DNA from: Nocardia jinanensis
GTDB taxonomy: Bacteria > Actinomycetota > Actinomycetes > Mycobacteriales > Mycobacteriaceae
Reading direction: 5' to 3'
Length of the DNA stretch: 64,000 bases
NCBI RefSeq assembly: GCF_014645735.1
Contig: NZ_BMMH01000005.1
Span: forward strand, 388,614-452,613
Below, piece by piece: positions 31,184 through 40,429 of the stretch. Every line of letters begins with the position of its first letter. The stretch's first letter is position 1. A program made the position numbers and the translations under genes. The notes below the pieces were generated by a model, which was given only the letters and a program-made list of their open reading frames with translations, ran no database searches and was not told where the DNA came from.

Positions 31184-32845
31184 CTACCCCGGCCGGGTGG
31201 CCGCGGCGACCAGCACCGCATGCAGCAGTCGTGCCTGAATACCGGCCTCCTCGCCGTGCTGGACCACCTCGGCGAACGCGACGGCGAGCGCCTCGTCCAC
31301 ATCGAATCCGCCTCGTTCCGTGGCATTCCCGGACAACTCGGCACGCCACTCCCGGTAGCCGCGCACCATCTCGGACAGCGCAGGGCGCGGGCGCGGCTGG
31401 GTGTTCAGGTACTCCGAGATCAGGACGCGTTGCGCCCGCCGATGTGCGACACCGCCACCGGCGGCGTCGAAAGCCCGGCCGAAGGCCCGCAAGGTGGCCG
31501 TGTAAATATCCGGCTGTATCGTCTCGCCCGTTTCCTCGGTATCGGCGGTGGCGTCCTGCGGGTGTGCGGGTGTCCGGGATGATCGGGCAGGTGGCTGCGG
31601 CTGTTGCGCGGCGCGCCGGTCGAGGGTAATCGACCGGGCATCACCTTCACTGTCCGGCAGCGCACCGGCCCACCGCACCGTGCCGAGCTCGTCCTCGAGC
31701 TCGGCGACCGCCACGGTCTCCAGCACGATCATCGGGTAGTCGGTGAGGACCCGGTCCACCGCGGTCACGAACTCCTGTACCGGCGCGAGCTGAAGATCGG
31801 GGGCATCGAAACCTGTCACCTCGACGCCGTGCCGCTCGGCCAATTCGCGTGCCAGCCGTTCGATTGCCGGATCGGCCGGCGACCGCTCGCGGCCGCCGCG
31901 CCGATCACGGTCGCGGCCATTGTCACCGGCCGGTGAGTTCGGTCGTGCGGGACCTTGCTGCGGAGCCTGCCCGGTGTTTGCGGGCCTTCCAGCGTTTCCA
32001 GGGGAGCCCGGCATCCCGGGTTGGCCGGGCGCGCGGGGCGGCGTCTCGGTCCACGGGGCTCCGGCCCGTCCCGCGGGCCCTGCGACGGGGCTGCCGGACG
32101 GTCTTCCCAGCGTCTGGGGCGTATTACGCGATGGGTCTGCTACCGGCGGGGGTGAGACCGCGGAGGACGGTGGCGGCACCGCCGGTCCGGACCGCCCGCC
32201 CGGGGCGCCGGTCGCCTGGTTGCTCGCCGGACCGGTTTCGGGCCGGGAACGACTCCACGGCGACTCGGACCGTGGTCCGTTGTCCGCAGCGGCTCGCCCC
32301 GGGGATCCGTCCGGTGCCGGTGCGCTACCGGGCCGGTTGTGCCCACCGGCCGGGAGTTGGTCGGTGCTCCGACTCTGTGGCCCGCCGGCGGGATACACCG
32401 GCGAATTCTGCTCCGGCGTCACCGCGGCCTGATCGGGCGGGTTCGGCCGGGGTCCATCGACCGGCGATTGCGGGCCCACCGTACCCGCCGGGGGCGACTC
32501 GGCGCGACCGGCCGGTGCCGGGCCCGTATCCTGGGCAGCCCCGGCCACGCGCGCGGCGCTGTCGGTGTCCTGTGCACCGAAGTCGTTCGCGGCGCTGATG
32601 ATTCCGGCCGCGTTACTGCGCATTCCTTCCGCCATGGCCTGCACGGTGGAAACCACTTGTTCGGCGCGCGGCGTGAACTGCTCGGCGAAGGTGCGCCCCA
32701 TATAGTCGTCGCCGAAGCTGCCTTCCGCCTGCTGCAAGCAGTACCGCAGCCCGGCGTGTGTTTGCTGCACCCGGTCGGCGATATCGGCCAGCCGCGCGCC
32801 GCGCTCGCGCAGGCTATCCAAGTCCAGTCGCAGTTCGCCGCTCAT
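31184..32845 (-). CDS. ESX-substrate-like Pro/Gly-rich protein upstream of the giant toxin
   Basis: A 553-residue protein. Residues 1-100 form a helical domain with WXG100-like spacing (two amphipathic helices around Gly-Ser-Phe-Gly-Asp-Asp-Tyr-Met-Gly, no strict Trp-x-Gly). Residues ~105-330 are a low-complexity Pro/Gly/Ala/Arg linker. Residues ~335-553 form a compact domain with Val-Leu-Thr-Asp-Tyr-Pro-Met-Ile-Val-Leu-Glu and a late Asp-Val-Asp-Glu-Ala-Leu-Ala-Val-Ala-Phe-Ala-Glu-Val-Val segment, faintly like zincin-type toxin-associated domains but without a clear His-Glu-x-x-His. Its ATG overlaps the upstream stop (ATGA) and its TAG is 9 nt before the giant gene. It is probably co-secreted with, or a chaperone for, the giant protein. 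Confidence 0.7.
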   Translation of the reverse strand: MSGELRLDLDSLRERGARLADIADRVQQTHAGLRYCLQQAEGSFGDDYMGRTFAEQFTPRAEQVVSTVQAMAEGMRSNAAGIISAANDFGAQDTDSAARVAGAAQDTGPAPAGRAESPPAGTVGPQSPVDGPRPNPPDQAAVTPEQNSPVYPAGGPQSRSTDQLPAGGHNRPGSAPAPDGSPGRAAADNGPRSESPWSRSRPETGPASNQATGAPGGRSGPAVPPPSSAVSPPPVADPSRNTPQTLGRPSGSPVAGPAGRAGAPWTETPPRAPGQPGMPGSPGNAGRPANTGQAPQQGPARPNSPAGDNGRDRDRRGGRERSPADPAIERLARELAERHGVEVTGFDAPDLQLAPVQEFVTAVDRVLTDYPMIVLETVAVAELEDELGTVRWAGALPDSEGDARSITLDRRAAQQPQPPARSSRTPAHPQDATADTEETGETIQPDIYTATLRAFGRAFDAAGGGVAHRRAQRVLISEYLNTQPRPRPALSEMVRGYREWRAELSGNATERGGFDVDEALAVAFAEVVQHGEEAGIQARLLHAVLVAAATRPG

Positions 32846-34248
32846 CTCCCACCTCGGGCAGATGACATCGGTCCGCCGGTCCGCAGCCGGAACCGGCGCT
32901 CGAGATCGGTGATGAACGCGGACAGCGGCACCGACGAGCTCGACCGCTCCACGACACCATCGTCTGCGACATAGAAGACCGCCCGGTCGAGCGCGATCTC
33001 ACCATCCGGCACCGGTGATCGCACCATCCAGCCCACGCTGATCCGCTCGGCCCGCAACGTCGAGAGCGGGAAACCGGTCGTGTCGTAACCCCGGCTGCGG
33101 ATGTGATCACGGACGAGGTTCAGTGCCTCTTCTTCCCGGATCCCCACGATGTCACCGGCGACCAGATCGGCGAGCACGAATTGGAACAGGGCACCGTCGA
33201 TATCGACCTCGGCGTCCGCACCGACAACTTGCGCGATCGCCGCGCGGGTCACCGCCGCGGCCTGCGCAGCCGACACCAACACTTCAGCGGCATCCGGCGT
33301 CGGGCCGTCCAGCACGCCCGCCACCACTTTCGCCACCGTATCGGCCGTCCACACGGCGGGCAACGCAGGCGCGCATTCCGCCATCGGAGCGGATTCGCCG
33401 CGGTACCACTGTCCCTGATCCCACCAGTAACAAAACGACAGCATGCCGGTCATCACGCGCGGGTTGAGCACCGGGTCGGTCACCCAATCCGGCGCTCCGG
33501 CGAATAATTTCGGCATCGCGTCGTGCCCGTTGTAGGCGGCTTCCAAGACCGGCGCATCCCAGACACCGCCCGACAGCACCGCACGGTCGCCGGGCAGCAG
33601 CGTCAACGTCGAACCGCTGTGTCCCGAACTTTCGAAGATGCCGACCGACGGGCCGATCCGCGGGCCTCGTTCCGATCCGGCCGCCACGAAGGCCGCGGCC
33701 AGCACCGCCCACCGGGCCCACACCACCGCCAGATCCGGCAATTCGCCGATCACCGGGGCGGCCTGCACGCCCGCACTCCGATCAGCGCGCACGCCGTCCG
33801 CGGCCGCGCGCGGTGACCTCGATTGGGGTTCACCGCGTCCGATGTAGGCGGCCAGCCACACGGGCAGCCTGCTACGCGGATACCGTTCCAGATCCGCCAG
33901 ATACGCCTGCGGCGCGAACAATTGCTCACCGGGAAACGGCTCCGCGCCCCGATCGGTGGCGACCTCGGCCCCATGGGTATCGACATGCACCACCAGCCGC
34001 CACCACGGCCCGTTCTCGACGGCAGCAGACAGCGTTCGATGCCGGCGTACCAAGTCCCACACCGCATCGGACACCTGACACCGGACCGGATGGTCGCCGT
34101 CATCGGCGAGGAACAGCGCCGATTCGGCGACAACGGTCATCGCGAACGCGGCCTCGAACCGGCGTCGTCTGTCCGGCACGAGCTCACGCAGCCGAGCGAC
34201 GATCTGATCGGCCAGCTCCGCGAGTTCCGGACTCCCGGACCCGATCAC
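32842..34248 (-). CDS. Conserved-looking hypothetical protein, first gene of the toxin operon
   Basis: I prefer GTG 34248 (468 residues) because GGTGGGAG lies 6 nt upstream. The frame also opens at GTG 34335 (497 residues), where a TAGGAT box 6 nt before the codon could give a leaderless start. No signal peptide or clear membrane segment is seen. The N-terminal 180 residues are helical and Arg/Glu-rich, the middle has Trp-rich strands (Phe-Cys-Tyr-Trp-Trp-Asp-Gln-Gly), and the last ~90 residues (Val-Gly-Trp-Met-Val-Arg-Ser-Pro, then Val-Phe-Tyr-Val-Ala-Asp-Asp-Gly) loosely resemble YrhB/Imm35-type immunity folds. The stop overlaps the next start (ATGA). It may be a secretion chaperone or an immunity factor; neither is proven. 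Confidence 0.7.
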   Translation of the reverse strand: MIGSGSPELAELADQIVARLRELVPDRRRRFEAAFAMTVVAESALFLADDGDHPVRCQVSDAVWDLVRRHRTLSAAVENGPWWRLVVHVDTHGAEVATDRGAEPFPGEQLFAPQAYLADLERYPRSRLPVWLAAYIGRGEPQSRSPRAAADGVRADRSAGVQAAPVIGELPDLAVVWARWAVLAAAFVAAGSERGPRIGPSVGIFESSGHSGSTLTLLPGDRAVLSGGVWDAPVLEAAYNGHDAMPKLFAGAPDWVTDPVLNPRVMTGMLSFCYWWDQGQWYRGESAPMAECAPALPAVWTADTVAKVVAGVLDGPTPDAAEVLVSAAQAAAVTRAAIAQVVGADAEVDIDGALFQFVLADLVAGDIVGIREEEALNLVRDHIRSRGYDTTGFPLSTLRAERISVGWMVRSPVPDGEIALDRAVFYVADDGVVERSSSSVPLSAFITDLERRFRLRTGGPMSSARGGR

Positions 34249-34335
34249 AGCACACTCCCACCTCAGCGGATCTCTGTCCTGCAAGCCGGTCTGCGAACCT
34301 CGACCCGGAGAGCGTTGTTCGGCCGTCAGGATCAC

Positions 34336-34668
34336 ACTCGAATCCTAGATTTTCGCAGTCCGGGCGCGGGCGCAACCGACCTCTCTTGCCAGCCATGGCA
34401 AGGGCGCCGATGTGCAAGTTCTCGTCGAACTGTTTACACCCTCTCAACGGCAAGAGATCCGCATCGAACCCTACAACTTGCTGCTCCTGGAATTGCTTAC
34501 CAAGTTCGATGCTGCTGTATCAATCGGTTTGATATTCGAATGGGAGTCCAAAGAATGTGCAATCCCGAGGAGTCGGAGTGCGATCCAGAGGCCAGGGGTC
34601 GACTGCGCGGAAACCTTGCTCTCGACCGCGGCGCGCTTGCTGTGTCGTGTCCTCTCGCTCGTCGGCGT
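34336..34668. other. Intergenic region upstream of the toxin operon
   Basis: About 330 bp between the mce-linked ATPase stop and the first toxin-operon gene, both on the minus strand. The middle (34420-34560) is somewhat AT-richer than its surroundings. Short frames here lack ribosome binding sites or similarity. It must hold the toxin-operon promoter if that is separate; a TAGGAT box (34342-34347, minus) is the only candidate I see. Confidence 0.4.
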
Positions 34669-35691
34669 TCAGCCGAACGCAGCCGTCCGGAGGGGGGCGT
34701 CGGCGGTGGTGTTCTGATCATCGAAGTCGGCGCGGATGGCGATCTGCGCGGCGTGCGGCATGGTGTGCATGATCTCGCGCACCCGTTCCTGCCGCCGCTG
34801 CACCGCCCGGCGCAACGGCATGCCCGGGGTGGCGCGCATCTGCGGCACGATGCCGTCGACCTCCTCGGCGCCACCGTGATGGTGGCCTGCGTCGACCATG
34901 GCCTGCTCGCGCGCCATCTGCGCTTCGTCCTTCTCCTCGGACATACCGATCGGCCCGATGATCCGGCCGTTGAGGAACTGCTTGACGACCGGCTCCTCGG
35001 AGGTCAGCAGCACCTCACGCGGGCCGAACGTCACCAGTTGCCGGCGGAAGAGCATGCCGATGTTGTCCGGAACCGTCCGTGCCAGGTTGATGTTGTGGGT
35101 GACGATCAGGATCGTCGCGTCCATCTTCGCGTTGATATCGATCAGCAGCTGCGACAGATACGAAGTGCGCACCGGATCCAGACCCGAGTCCGGCTCGTCG
35201 ACCAGGATGATCTGCGGATCCAGCACCAGCGCCCGCGCCAGCCCGGCACGCTTGCGCATACCACCGGAGATCTCACCCGGAAGCTTGCCCTCGGCCCCCA
35301 GCAGGCCGGTCAGTTCGAGCTTCTCCAGCACGATTCCGCGGATTTCGGACTCGGGCTTCTTCGTATGCTCCCGCAACGGGAATGCCACGTTGTCGAACAG
35401 GTTCATCGACCCGAACAACGCACCGTCCTGGAACAGCACCCCGAACAACTTCCGGATCTCGTAGAGCTGCTTGTTCGTACAGGTCGTGATGTCGACCCCG
35501 TCGATATAGATCGACCCCCGCTCCGGGCGCAGCAACCCGATCAGCGACTTCAGAAACACCGACTTACCGGTACCCGAGGGCCCGAGCAACGCGCTGACCT
35601 CACCGGAAGGCAGTGTCAGCGATACGTCCTGCCAAATCTTCTGCGATCCGAAGGATTTTGTCACCCCTTCGGTTCTCACCTCGACGCCCAC
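34669..35691 (-). CDS. mceG: Mce-system ABC transporter ATPase (MceG/MlaF-type)
   Basis: A 340-residue ATPase. GTG 35691 was chosen because AGAAAGGGA precedes it and similarity starts there. Walker A is Gly-Pro-Ser-Gly-Thr-Gly-Lys-Ser, the signature is Ile-Ser-Gly-Gly-Met-Arg-Lys-Arg, Walker B is Ile-Ile-Leu-Val-Asp-Glu-Pro, and an H-loop (Val-Thr-His-Asn) follows. The Gly-Gly-Met-Arg-Lys-Arg form and the ~80-residue C-terminal extension with a His-rich patch are typical of actinobacterial Mce ATPases. It would energise the YrbE permease pair for lipid import at the cytoplasmic membrane. It is the last gene of the mce operon, 31 nt after the Mce-associated protein gene. In mycobacteria the shared ATPase is usually unlinked, so a dedicated copy here is notable. 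Confidence 0.93.
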   Translation of the reverse strand: MGVEVRTEGVTKSFGSQKIWQDVSLTLPSGEVSALLGPSGTGKSVFLKSLIGLLRPERGSIYIDGVDITTCTNKQLYEIRKLFGVLFQDGALFGSMNLFDNVAFPLREHTKKPESEIRGIVLEKLELTGLLGAEGKLPGEISGGMRKRAGLARALVLDPQIILVDEPDSGLDPVRTSYLSQLLIDINAKMDATILIVTHNINLARTVPDNIGMLFRRQLVTFGPREVLLTSEEPVVKQFLNGRIIGPIGMSEEKDEAQMAREQAMVDAGHHHGGAEEVDGIVPQMRATPGMPLRRAVQRRQERVREIMHTMPHAAQIAIRADFDDQNTTADAPLRTAAFG

Positions 35692-35722
35692 AGTAATCCC
35701 TTTCTCGAGTCGAATACCCAGG

Positions 35723-36349
35723 TCAGCGCGGAGCTGCGCCGCCGAGGGGCGCATCGATTCCGCTGATCTCGGCGATGAGCCAATTCCGGCCACTGTCGAT
35801 GCTGAGCTTGTAGGTCGCTGTCGACTGGATACCCTCGGGCGCCTGGACATTCTTGGTGAGAACGTCGACGAAGCAGATCACTCGAAAGATTCCGCCGGAT
35901 TCGGACTCGACTTTCGCGGCGATCGGGTGGGCGCTGGACGACCATTGCAGCGGACCGATCAGTTGTTCCATGGACGTCGCAGCTTTGGTGAGGCGATCGT
36001 TCAGTTCGGGGGTTGTGTTGGCGGTCAACCGGGCTCGCCACTCCTGGGGGTTCTCGAAGTTCATCTGGGCGGCACCGGTGGCGTAGTCCAGGGCGACCTG
36101 CTCGGCGTGCTGCCGATCGGCGGCCGCCGTGTCCCGACTCCCGAGTTCCGCTGCGGCGGAACGCCATTGCCAGGAGACAACACCGACGACTGCGACAACC
36201 GCTACAACGACCAGCACCGCGAGGGCGGCACGCACCGAGACGGCACGATCGGTCACCGGACGGCGGGTACGCGCTGTGTCGGGTGCAGCCTCCATGTGCT
36301 GTTCGTCGTCCGTGTCGATGACCGCGGTGGCCGATGACTTCTCCGGCAT
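35723..36349 (-). CDS. Mce-associated membrane protein
   Basis: A 208-residue protein. ATG 36349 has GGAAGGAG upstream. The layout is cytoplasmic N-terminus (about 45 residues, acidic then Arg-rich), one strongly hydrophobic segment (Leu-Ala-Val-Leu-Val-Val-Val-Ala-Val-Val), then an extracytoplasmic domain with Ala-Leu-Asp-Tyr-Ala-Thr-Gly-type helices and an NTF2-like strand pattern (Tyr-Lys-Leu-Ser-Ile-Asp-Ser-Gly-Arg-Asn-Trp-Leu-Ile). This is the standard form of Mas proteins that follow mce operons and stabilise the Mce complex. It lies 25 nt after mceF and 31 nt before the ATPase gene. Confidence 0.88.
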   Translation of the reverse strand: MPEKSSATAVIDTDDEQHMEAAPDTARTRRPVTDRAVSVRAALAVLVVVAVVAVVGVVSWQWRSAAAELGSRDTAAADRQHAEQVALDYATGAAQMNFENPQEWRARLTANTTPELNDRLTKAATSMEQLIGPLQWSSSAHPIAAKVESESGGIFRVICFVDVLTKNVQAPEGIQSTATYKLSIDSGRNWLIAEISGIDAPLGGAAPR

Positions 36350-36374
36350 CAACCTGCTCCTTCCGGGAGGGTTA

Positions 36375-37334
36375 CTATTTCGGGGTTCCGGGGATGTGCA
36401 CCGTGACGGCGCCCCCGGGCTCGGTGGCCGCAACGAGTTGGCCGAGCAGTCTGCCGAGGTCGACCGTGCGCAGGGCCGCGCCGCCGGACTGTGCGGCAGG
36501 CAGCAGGTTCACACCGATGATGTTGAGATCGGCGGCGGCAAGGTCGAGGAACTTCTGTAATTCGCCGAACAGCGGGCTGGCACCGTCGCGGATGCCCTCG
36601 AGCAGCGGACCGCGCCGCATGGCGTCGCGCACCGAGTTCAGCAGGTCCTGAAACCCCGTGCCGAATCCGGCCAGCTGGGGGCTGGTGGCGGCCATGCTCG
36701 CCGGGACTCCAGCGGTTTTCATCAGCAGCGGTTGCAGCGTGCTGAGCAGGGTGACCAGACTGTCGGTCTGCTGGGTGAATTCGGCGGCGAGCAGGCTGCC
36801 CGCCCGGTTGAGATCACCGATCACCGCTACTCCGTCGGGCAGGCCGACGTCGAGGGTGTCGAAGATCTGCCGCACCTGCCCGGGGTCGACCTGCTGAAGC
36901 AGATGCGCCAGCCGCGCCGAGAGTTCCTTGAAGGTGGTCGGCACCGAGACCCGGTCGCTATCGACCCGGGCGCCATCGGCCAGATAGGGGCCGTCGGCGG
37001 TCTCCGGCAGCACCGAGATGTAAGCCTCACCGAGCGCGGACAGGTTGTCCACCCGAAACCAGCTCTCGACCGGGATCGGGTCGCTTTCGTCGTAACTCAG
37101 CCCGATCCGGACACCGTCGGCGACCGGTTCGATATCGGTCACCTTGCCGATCGATACGCCACGGAGCAGGACCCGGGAGCCGACCAGGATACCGTTGGTA
37201 TCCGGCACGAGCAGCTGCGCTGAGCGCGTATCACGCAGCCGATCCAGATCAAGACCCACACGTTGGATGTAGAGCAGCGACAGAGCCGTGAGCGCCACCA
37301 TGGCGAGGACCGAGATCCGAGTTCGGGTGATCAT
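36375..37334 (-). CDS. mceF: MceF-type lipid-shuttle protein
   Basis: A 319-residue Mce-family protein. ATG 37334 overlaps the mceE stop (ATGA). A single N-terminal membrane helix (Val-Leu-Ala-Met-Val-Ala-Leu-Thr-Ala-Leu) precedes the MlaD/Mce strand domain (about 35-115), with Gly-Ser-Arg-Val-Leu-Leu-Arg-Gly-Val-Ser-Ile-Gly-Lys-Val as the hallmark. A helical segment (about 130-240) and a shorter C-terminal tail than in many MceF proteins follow. Mce subunits A-F assemble into a hexameric tunnel that passes lipids from the mycomembrane to the YrbE permease. It is the last of six mce genes. Confidence 0.9.
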   Translation of the reverse strand: MITRTRISVLAMVALTALSLLYIQRVGLDLDRLRDTRSAQLLVPDTNGILVGSRVLLRGVSIGKVTDIEPVADGVRIGLSYDESDPIPVESWFRVDNLSALGEAYISVLPETADGPYLADGARVDSDRVSVPTTFKELSARLAHLLQQVDPGQVRQIFDTLDVGLPDGVAVIGDLNRAGSLLAAEFTQQTDSLVTLLSTLQPLLMKTAGVPASMAATSPQLAGFGTGFQDLLNSVRDAMRRGPLLEGIRDGASPLFGELQKFLDLAAADLNIIGVNLLPAAQSGGAALRTVDLGRLLGQLVAATEPGGAVTVHIPGTPK

Positions 37335-38347
37335 CGAACAGCTCCCAGCAGCCGCAGAATGGAGGTCGCGTCGTCGATCAGTTCGGCACCGTCGCCGGTA
37401 CTCACCGAGGTGACGTTCACCGCCGGTCGCTGGGCGAACGGCAGCAGGGTGGTGCGCAGGAAGTTGTTCAGCCGCACCGTCGTTCCCGGCGCGTCCTCCC
37501 AGATGCCCCGGCCGGATTCGGCGGTATCGGCCAGACTGTTCAACATCGGGGTGAGCCACAGCCCGCCCACGAAGATCGAACCCACCGACGGCAACAGGGT
37601 GCTGATGTGGGCGACGACCGCGCGTGCCACATTGTGCCAGTAGTGGGCACCCTCTTCGCTGAAGACCGCTTGCCATTGCCCGGCGCCGTCGTTCACCGCT
37701 GTCGCGGTATCGCTGAGGCCGTTGAGCAGCCGGTCGATCTCCGTGGTGCCGGCGGCCAGGTCGGCCAGGTCCACGGCGACGGTGGCCGCCATCTTCCGCA
37801 CGTCATCCAGGGCGGGCATGGTCCGGTTGAGTGTGGCCATGGTGTCCTGCATCTTCTGAATGCTGCCGCCGTTGACGAAGTAGGCCAGCACCGCGATCGT
37901 GTCCTCCAGCTGAGGTGGCGACGTGGTGCGCTCCCCCGGGACGAAGCTGCCGGGTTCGAGGAATCCGGCCTGTGGGTTCGGGTCGGCATTCGGGGTCAAC
38001 GCGATGTAGGTGTCGCCGAGCAGGGTGTTCTGGCGAATGATGGCGCCGGCGTCGGCCGGTACCTTGGTGGTCTCGCTCAACCCGACTGTCACGTCGATGC
38101 CGTCCGGGGAGGCAGCCAGCCCCTGAACCTGGCCGACGCGGAGCCCACCCAGCAGCACATCGGCACCCGCAGGCAGATTCATGACGTTGTCGAAGCGAAT
38201 GGTGACGGTGTAGTCGGTGCCCACACCGGAGCGCACCGAGGGCAGATCATCGGGGCCGAGCGAGCATCCGGCCACGGTCAGCGTGCCGACGGCGAGCGCC
38301 GCCGCCGCGGAGACCCGCAGTGCGCGAACGATTTCCGAGGCTTTCAC
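37331..38347 (-). CDS. mceE: MceE-type lipoprotein
   Basis: A 338-residue Mce protein starting at GTG 38347, which overlaps the mceD stop (GTGA). It has a lipoprotein signal with lipobox Leu-Thr-Val-Ala-Gly-Cys (Cys near residue 28), the distinctive feature of MceE. The Mce domain follows, with Gly-Ala-Asp-Val-Leu-Leu-Gly-Gly-Leu-Arg-Val-Gly-Gln-Val. The rest is a long helical region (Thr-Met-Ala-Thr-Leu-Asn-Arg-Thr-Met) without a disordered Pro-rich tail. It anchors one chain of the heterohexamer in the outer leaflet of the plasma membrane. Confidence 0.93.
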   Translation of the reverse strand: MKASEIVRALRVSAAAALAVGTLTVAGCSLGPDDLPSVRSGVGTDYTVTIRFDNVMNLPAGADVLLGGLRVGQVQGLAASPDGIDVTVGLSETTKVPADAGAIIRQNTLLGDTYIALTPNADPNPQAGFLEPGSFVPGERTTSPPQLEDTIAVLAYFVNGGSIQKMQDTMATLNRTMPALDDVRKMAATVAVDLADLAAGTTEIDRLLNGLSDTATAVNDGAGQWQAVFSEEGAHYWHNVARAVVAHISTLLPSVGSIFVGGLWLTPMLNSLADTAESGRGIWEDAPGTTVRLNNFLRTTLLPFAQRPAVNVTSVSTGDGAELIDDATSILRLLGAVR

Positions 38348-39429
38348 GCCGCCGCCTTCCACAGGATCAGGGACAGGAGATTCGTGGTACCGGGCGCGAA
38401 TTCGTTGTTCGCGCAGTGTGGGCCCAGCAGCCGGCACAGGCCCGGATCGACCGGGACCGCCGGCGGGCGGTACGGCAATGACAGCCCGCCCGCGACCTGC
38501 TGCTGCTGGTGTACCGCGGTAACGATCGACGGAATGGTTCCGTAGAGGTGGGCGAGATCCGGCGCGCGAGTGGCGGCCAGCCGGATCACATCGACGACTG
38601 GACCGTGCAGGAACGGCCATAGTTCCGCACCGTATTTGCGCTGGATATCGTAAATCGTGGCGACCAGCCAGCCGAGTCCGCGGTCGAAGCGGGCGACGAA
38701 GCCGAAGAGTTCGGTGGCTTCGGCGGCAACCTGTGGCATCTGGTCGAGAATGGATCCGATGCGGTTCCAGTCTCGCAGGGCGTTCTCGGTCAGCGGCGCC
38801 ATATTCATGATCGAGGCACCGATATCGGCGGTGACCTGGTCAGGACCCGCCGCTGCCGCGGCGGCGTGATTGAGCATGGCGCTCATAGCCGCACCGGTGC
38901 CGTCGAGGGCAGCGCTCGCACCCGTGATCGACCCCCGCACACTGTCGTCGCCGGCGGCGGAGAGCGCGTCGATGAAGTCGGCAGCCGATCCGGCGATTTC
39001 GGAGATGCTCTTGGGAGTGAAGCTGCGTTGCAGGGGCACGCACTCGCCAGGTCGTAACACCGGCCCCGCGGTGTAGTTTCCGACCAGCTCCACACTGCGG
39101 TCGGCGAGCAGCGACTTGGATCGGGTGACAACCCTGACATCCGCTGGGAACCGGCGCCCGTCATCGAGTGCGAACTCGATCCGGACGTGATCGCCCCGCT
39201 GCTGCACGGTCTCGACCTCGCCGACCCGGAACCCCATCTGGGTCACCGGATTCCCGGGATAGAGGCCGATGGCGTCGGGCATATCGACGCAGTATCCCGC
39301 GCCACCGCCGACCGGCTCACCGTCGCCGGCCGCAGCTGTTCCCGAGTAGTTCGGGACGGTACCGGCGAAGATCGCCGCCGCCGTGGTCAGCACGAGGGAC
39401 ACGAACGTGGTTCGTTTCGGCAACCGCAT
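38344..39429 (-). CDS. mceD: MceD-type lipid-shuttle protein
   Basis: A 361-residue Mce protein. ATG 39429 lies 1 nt after the mceC stop. An N-terminal hydrophobic signal/anchor (Val-Ser-Leu-Val-Leu-Thr-Thr-Ala-Ala) is followed by the Mce domain with Pro-Val-Thr-Gln-Met-Gly-Phe-Arg-Val-Gly-Glu-Val. The helical region contains an Ala-rich coil near residue 190. Two late Cys residues (Leu-Cys-Arg-Leu-Leu-Gly-Pro-His-Cys) may form a disulphide. Its place between mceC and mceE and the lack of a lipobox identify it as the D chain. Confidence 0.9.
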   Translation of the reverse strand: MRLPKRTTFVSLVLTTAAAIFAGTVPNYSGTAAAGDGEPVGGGAGYCVDMPDAIGLYPGNPVTQMGFRVGEVETVQQRGDHVRIEFALDDGRRFPADVRVVTRSKSLLADRSVELVGNYTAGPVLRPGECVPLQRSFTPKSISEIAGSAADFIDALSAAGDDSVRGSITGASAALDGTGAAMSAMLNHAAAAAAGPDQVTADIGASIMNMAPLTENALRDWNRIGSILDQMPQVAAEATELFGFVARFDRGLGWLVATIYDIQRKYGAELWPFLHGPVVDVIRLAATRAPDLAHLYGTIPSIVTAVHQQQQVAGGLSLPYRPPAVPVDPGLCRLLGPHCANNEFAPGTTNLLSLILWKAAA

Positions 39430-39430
39430 A

Positions 39431-40429
39431 TCAGCACTCCCGCCCGGGCATAGGGATACACAGGGAATTGGTGAGGACTCCGCCGCCGAACTCGGCCATA
39501 CCGGCCGGGGTGAGCCACTGCTCGAGCTGCGTACGCAGCGCGGTGAGGTTGTCGATGGCCGGTGCGAGATGCTGTTGCAACTCGGTGACCAACCCCTGCA
39601 GGTTCCGGACCTGGGCGAAGACTTCCTCGGAATGGCCGAGGTAGAACGCCATCATCGGCTGCAGTCGCGACAACACGCTGCCCAGCAGGTGGTAGGCGTA
39701 GTTGAAGCCCGCCGAGTTGTTGTGATAGGTCGTCAGTACGCTGTCGATCTTGCCGATCAGCTCGAATACGAAGCCGCGGTTGACGTTGAAGGTATGCAGG
39801 TACTCGGCTGCCAGCCCGGCGATCTGGTGGATCTGGAGCCGCTGCTGGTCGAGCACCCCCGTGACCGCGTTCATTCCGTCGACGATGGTGCGCAGCGAGG
39901 TGGAGTTTCCCTCCAGCGCCTGGGCCACCTGCCGCAGATTCGCATGCATGACCGAGGTGTCGACCTCGTCGGTGACTGTCGGGGAGCTCTGCAGAACATC
40001 ACCGATGGAGTACGGCACCACGACTCGATCGACCGGGATTGCGGCCGTGCCGGTTTCGGTACCCAGCGGTATCAGTGTCACCGCATAACCGCCGACCGGA
40101 GTCAGCATGCGGACCTCGATACGGGACAAATTCCCGATGCGGATCGCGTCGTCGATCCGGGTGCGAACCGTGACGGAATCGGCGCCGATGGAGATATCGG
40201 TGACCTTGCCGACGCTGATCCCGGCGACCCGCACATCCTGACCCGTCTCGATCGCCGAGGCATCGGTGGTCTCGAAGGTGATCGTCTGCTGACCGAACGG
40301 GCGCAGGTACAAACCGGCGAATCCGATGACCAGCACCATCGCGGCGACCACGACCGCGGTGCCGAGCAACACGTCGTTACCCCAGACCGCCGCGGCACGA
40401 TCACGCAACCGAGTCCGCGACCGGCTCAT
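39431..40429 (-). CDS. mceC: MceC-type lipid-shuttle protein
   Basis: A 332-residue Mce protein. I chose ATG 40429 because it overlaps the mceB stop (ATGA); a frame-internal ATG 12 nt upstream is also possible. One membrane helix (Val-Val-Val-Ala-Ala-Met-Val-Leu-Val-Ile) is followed by the Mce domain (Gly-Gln-Asp-Val-Arg-Val-Ala-Gly-Ile-Ser-Val-Gly-Lys-Val). The long helical region carries repeated Asn and Gln. It ends in Pro-Gly-Arg-Glu-Cys, a terminal Cys shared with several MceC-like proteins. Confidence 0.9.
   Translation of the reverse strand: MSRSRTRLRDRAAAVWGNDVLLGTAVVVAAMVLVIGFAGLYLRPFGQQTITFETTDASAIETGQDVRVAGISVGKVTDISIGADSVTVRTRIDDAIRIGNLSRIEVRMLTPVGGYAVTLIPLGTETGTAAIPVDRVVVPYSIGDVLQSSPTVTDEVDTSVMHANLRQVAQALEGNSTSLRTIVDGMNAVTGVLDQQRLQIHQIAGLAAEYLHTFNVNRGFVFELIGKIDSVLTTYHNNSAGFNYAYHLLGSVLSRLQPMMAFYLGHSEEVFAQVRNLQGLVTELQQHLAPAIDNLTALRTQLEQWLTPAGMAEFGGGVLTNSLCIPMPGREC

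Noticed and set aside
34412..34717. A plus-strand frame in the gap before the toxin operon
   Set aside because: It is somewhat protein-like at first but has no ribosome binding site and no family, and it runs into the ATPase gene on the other strand.
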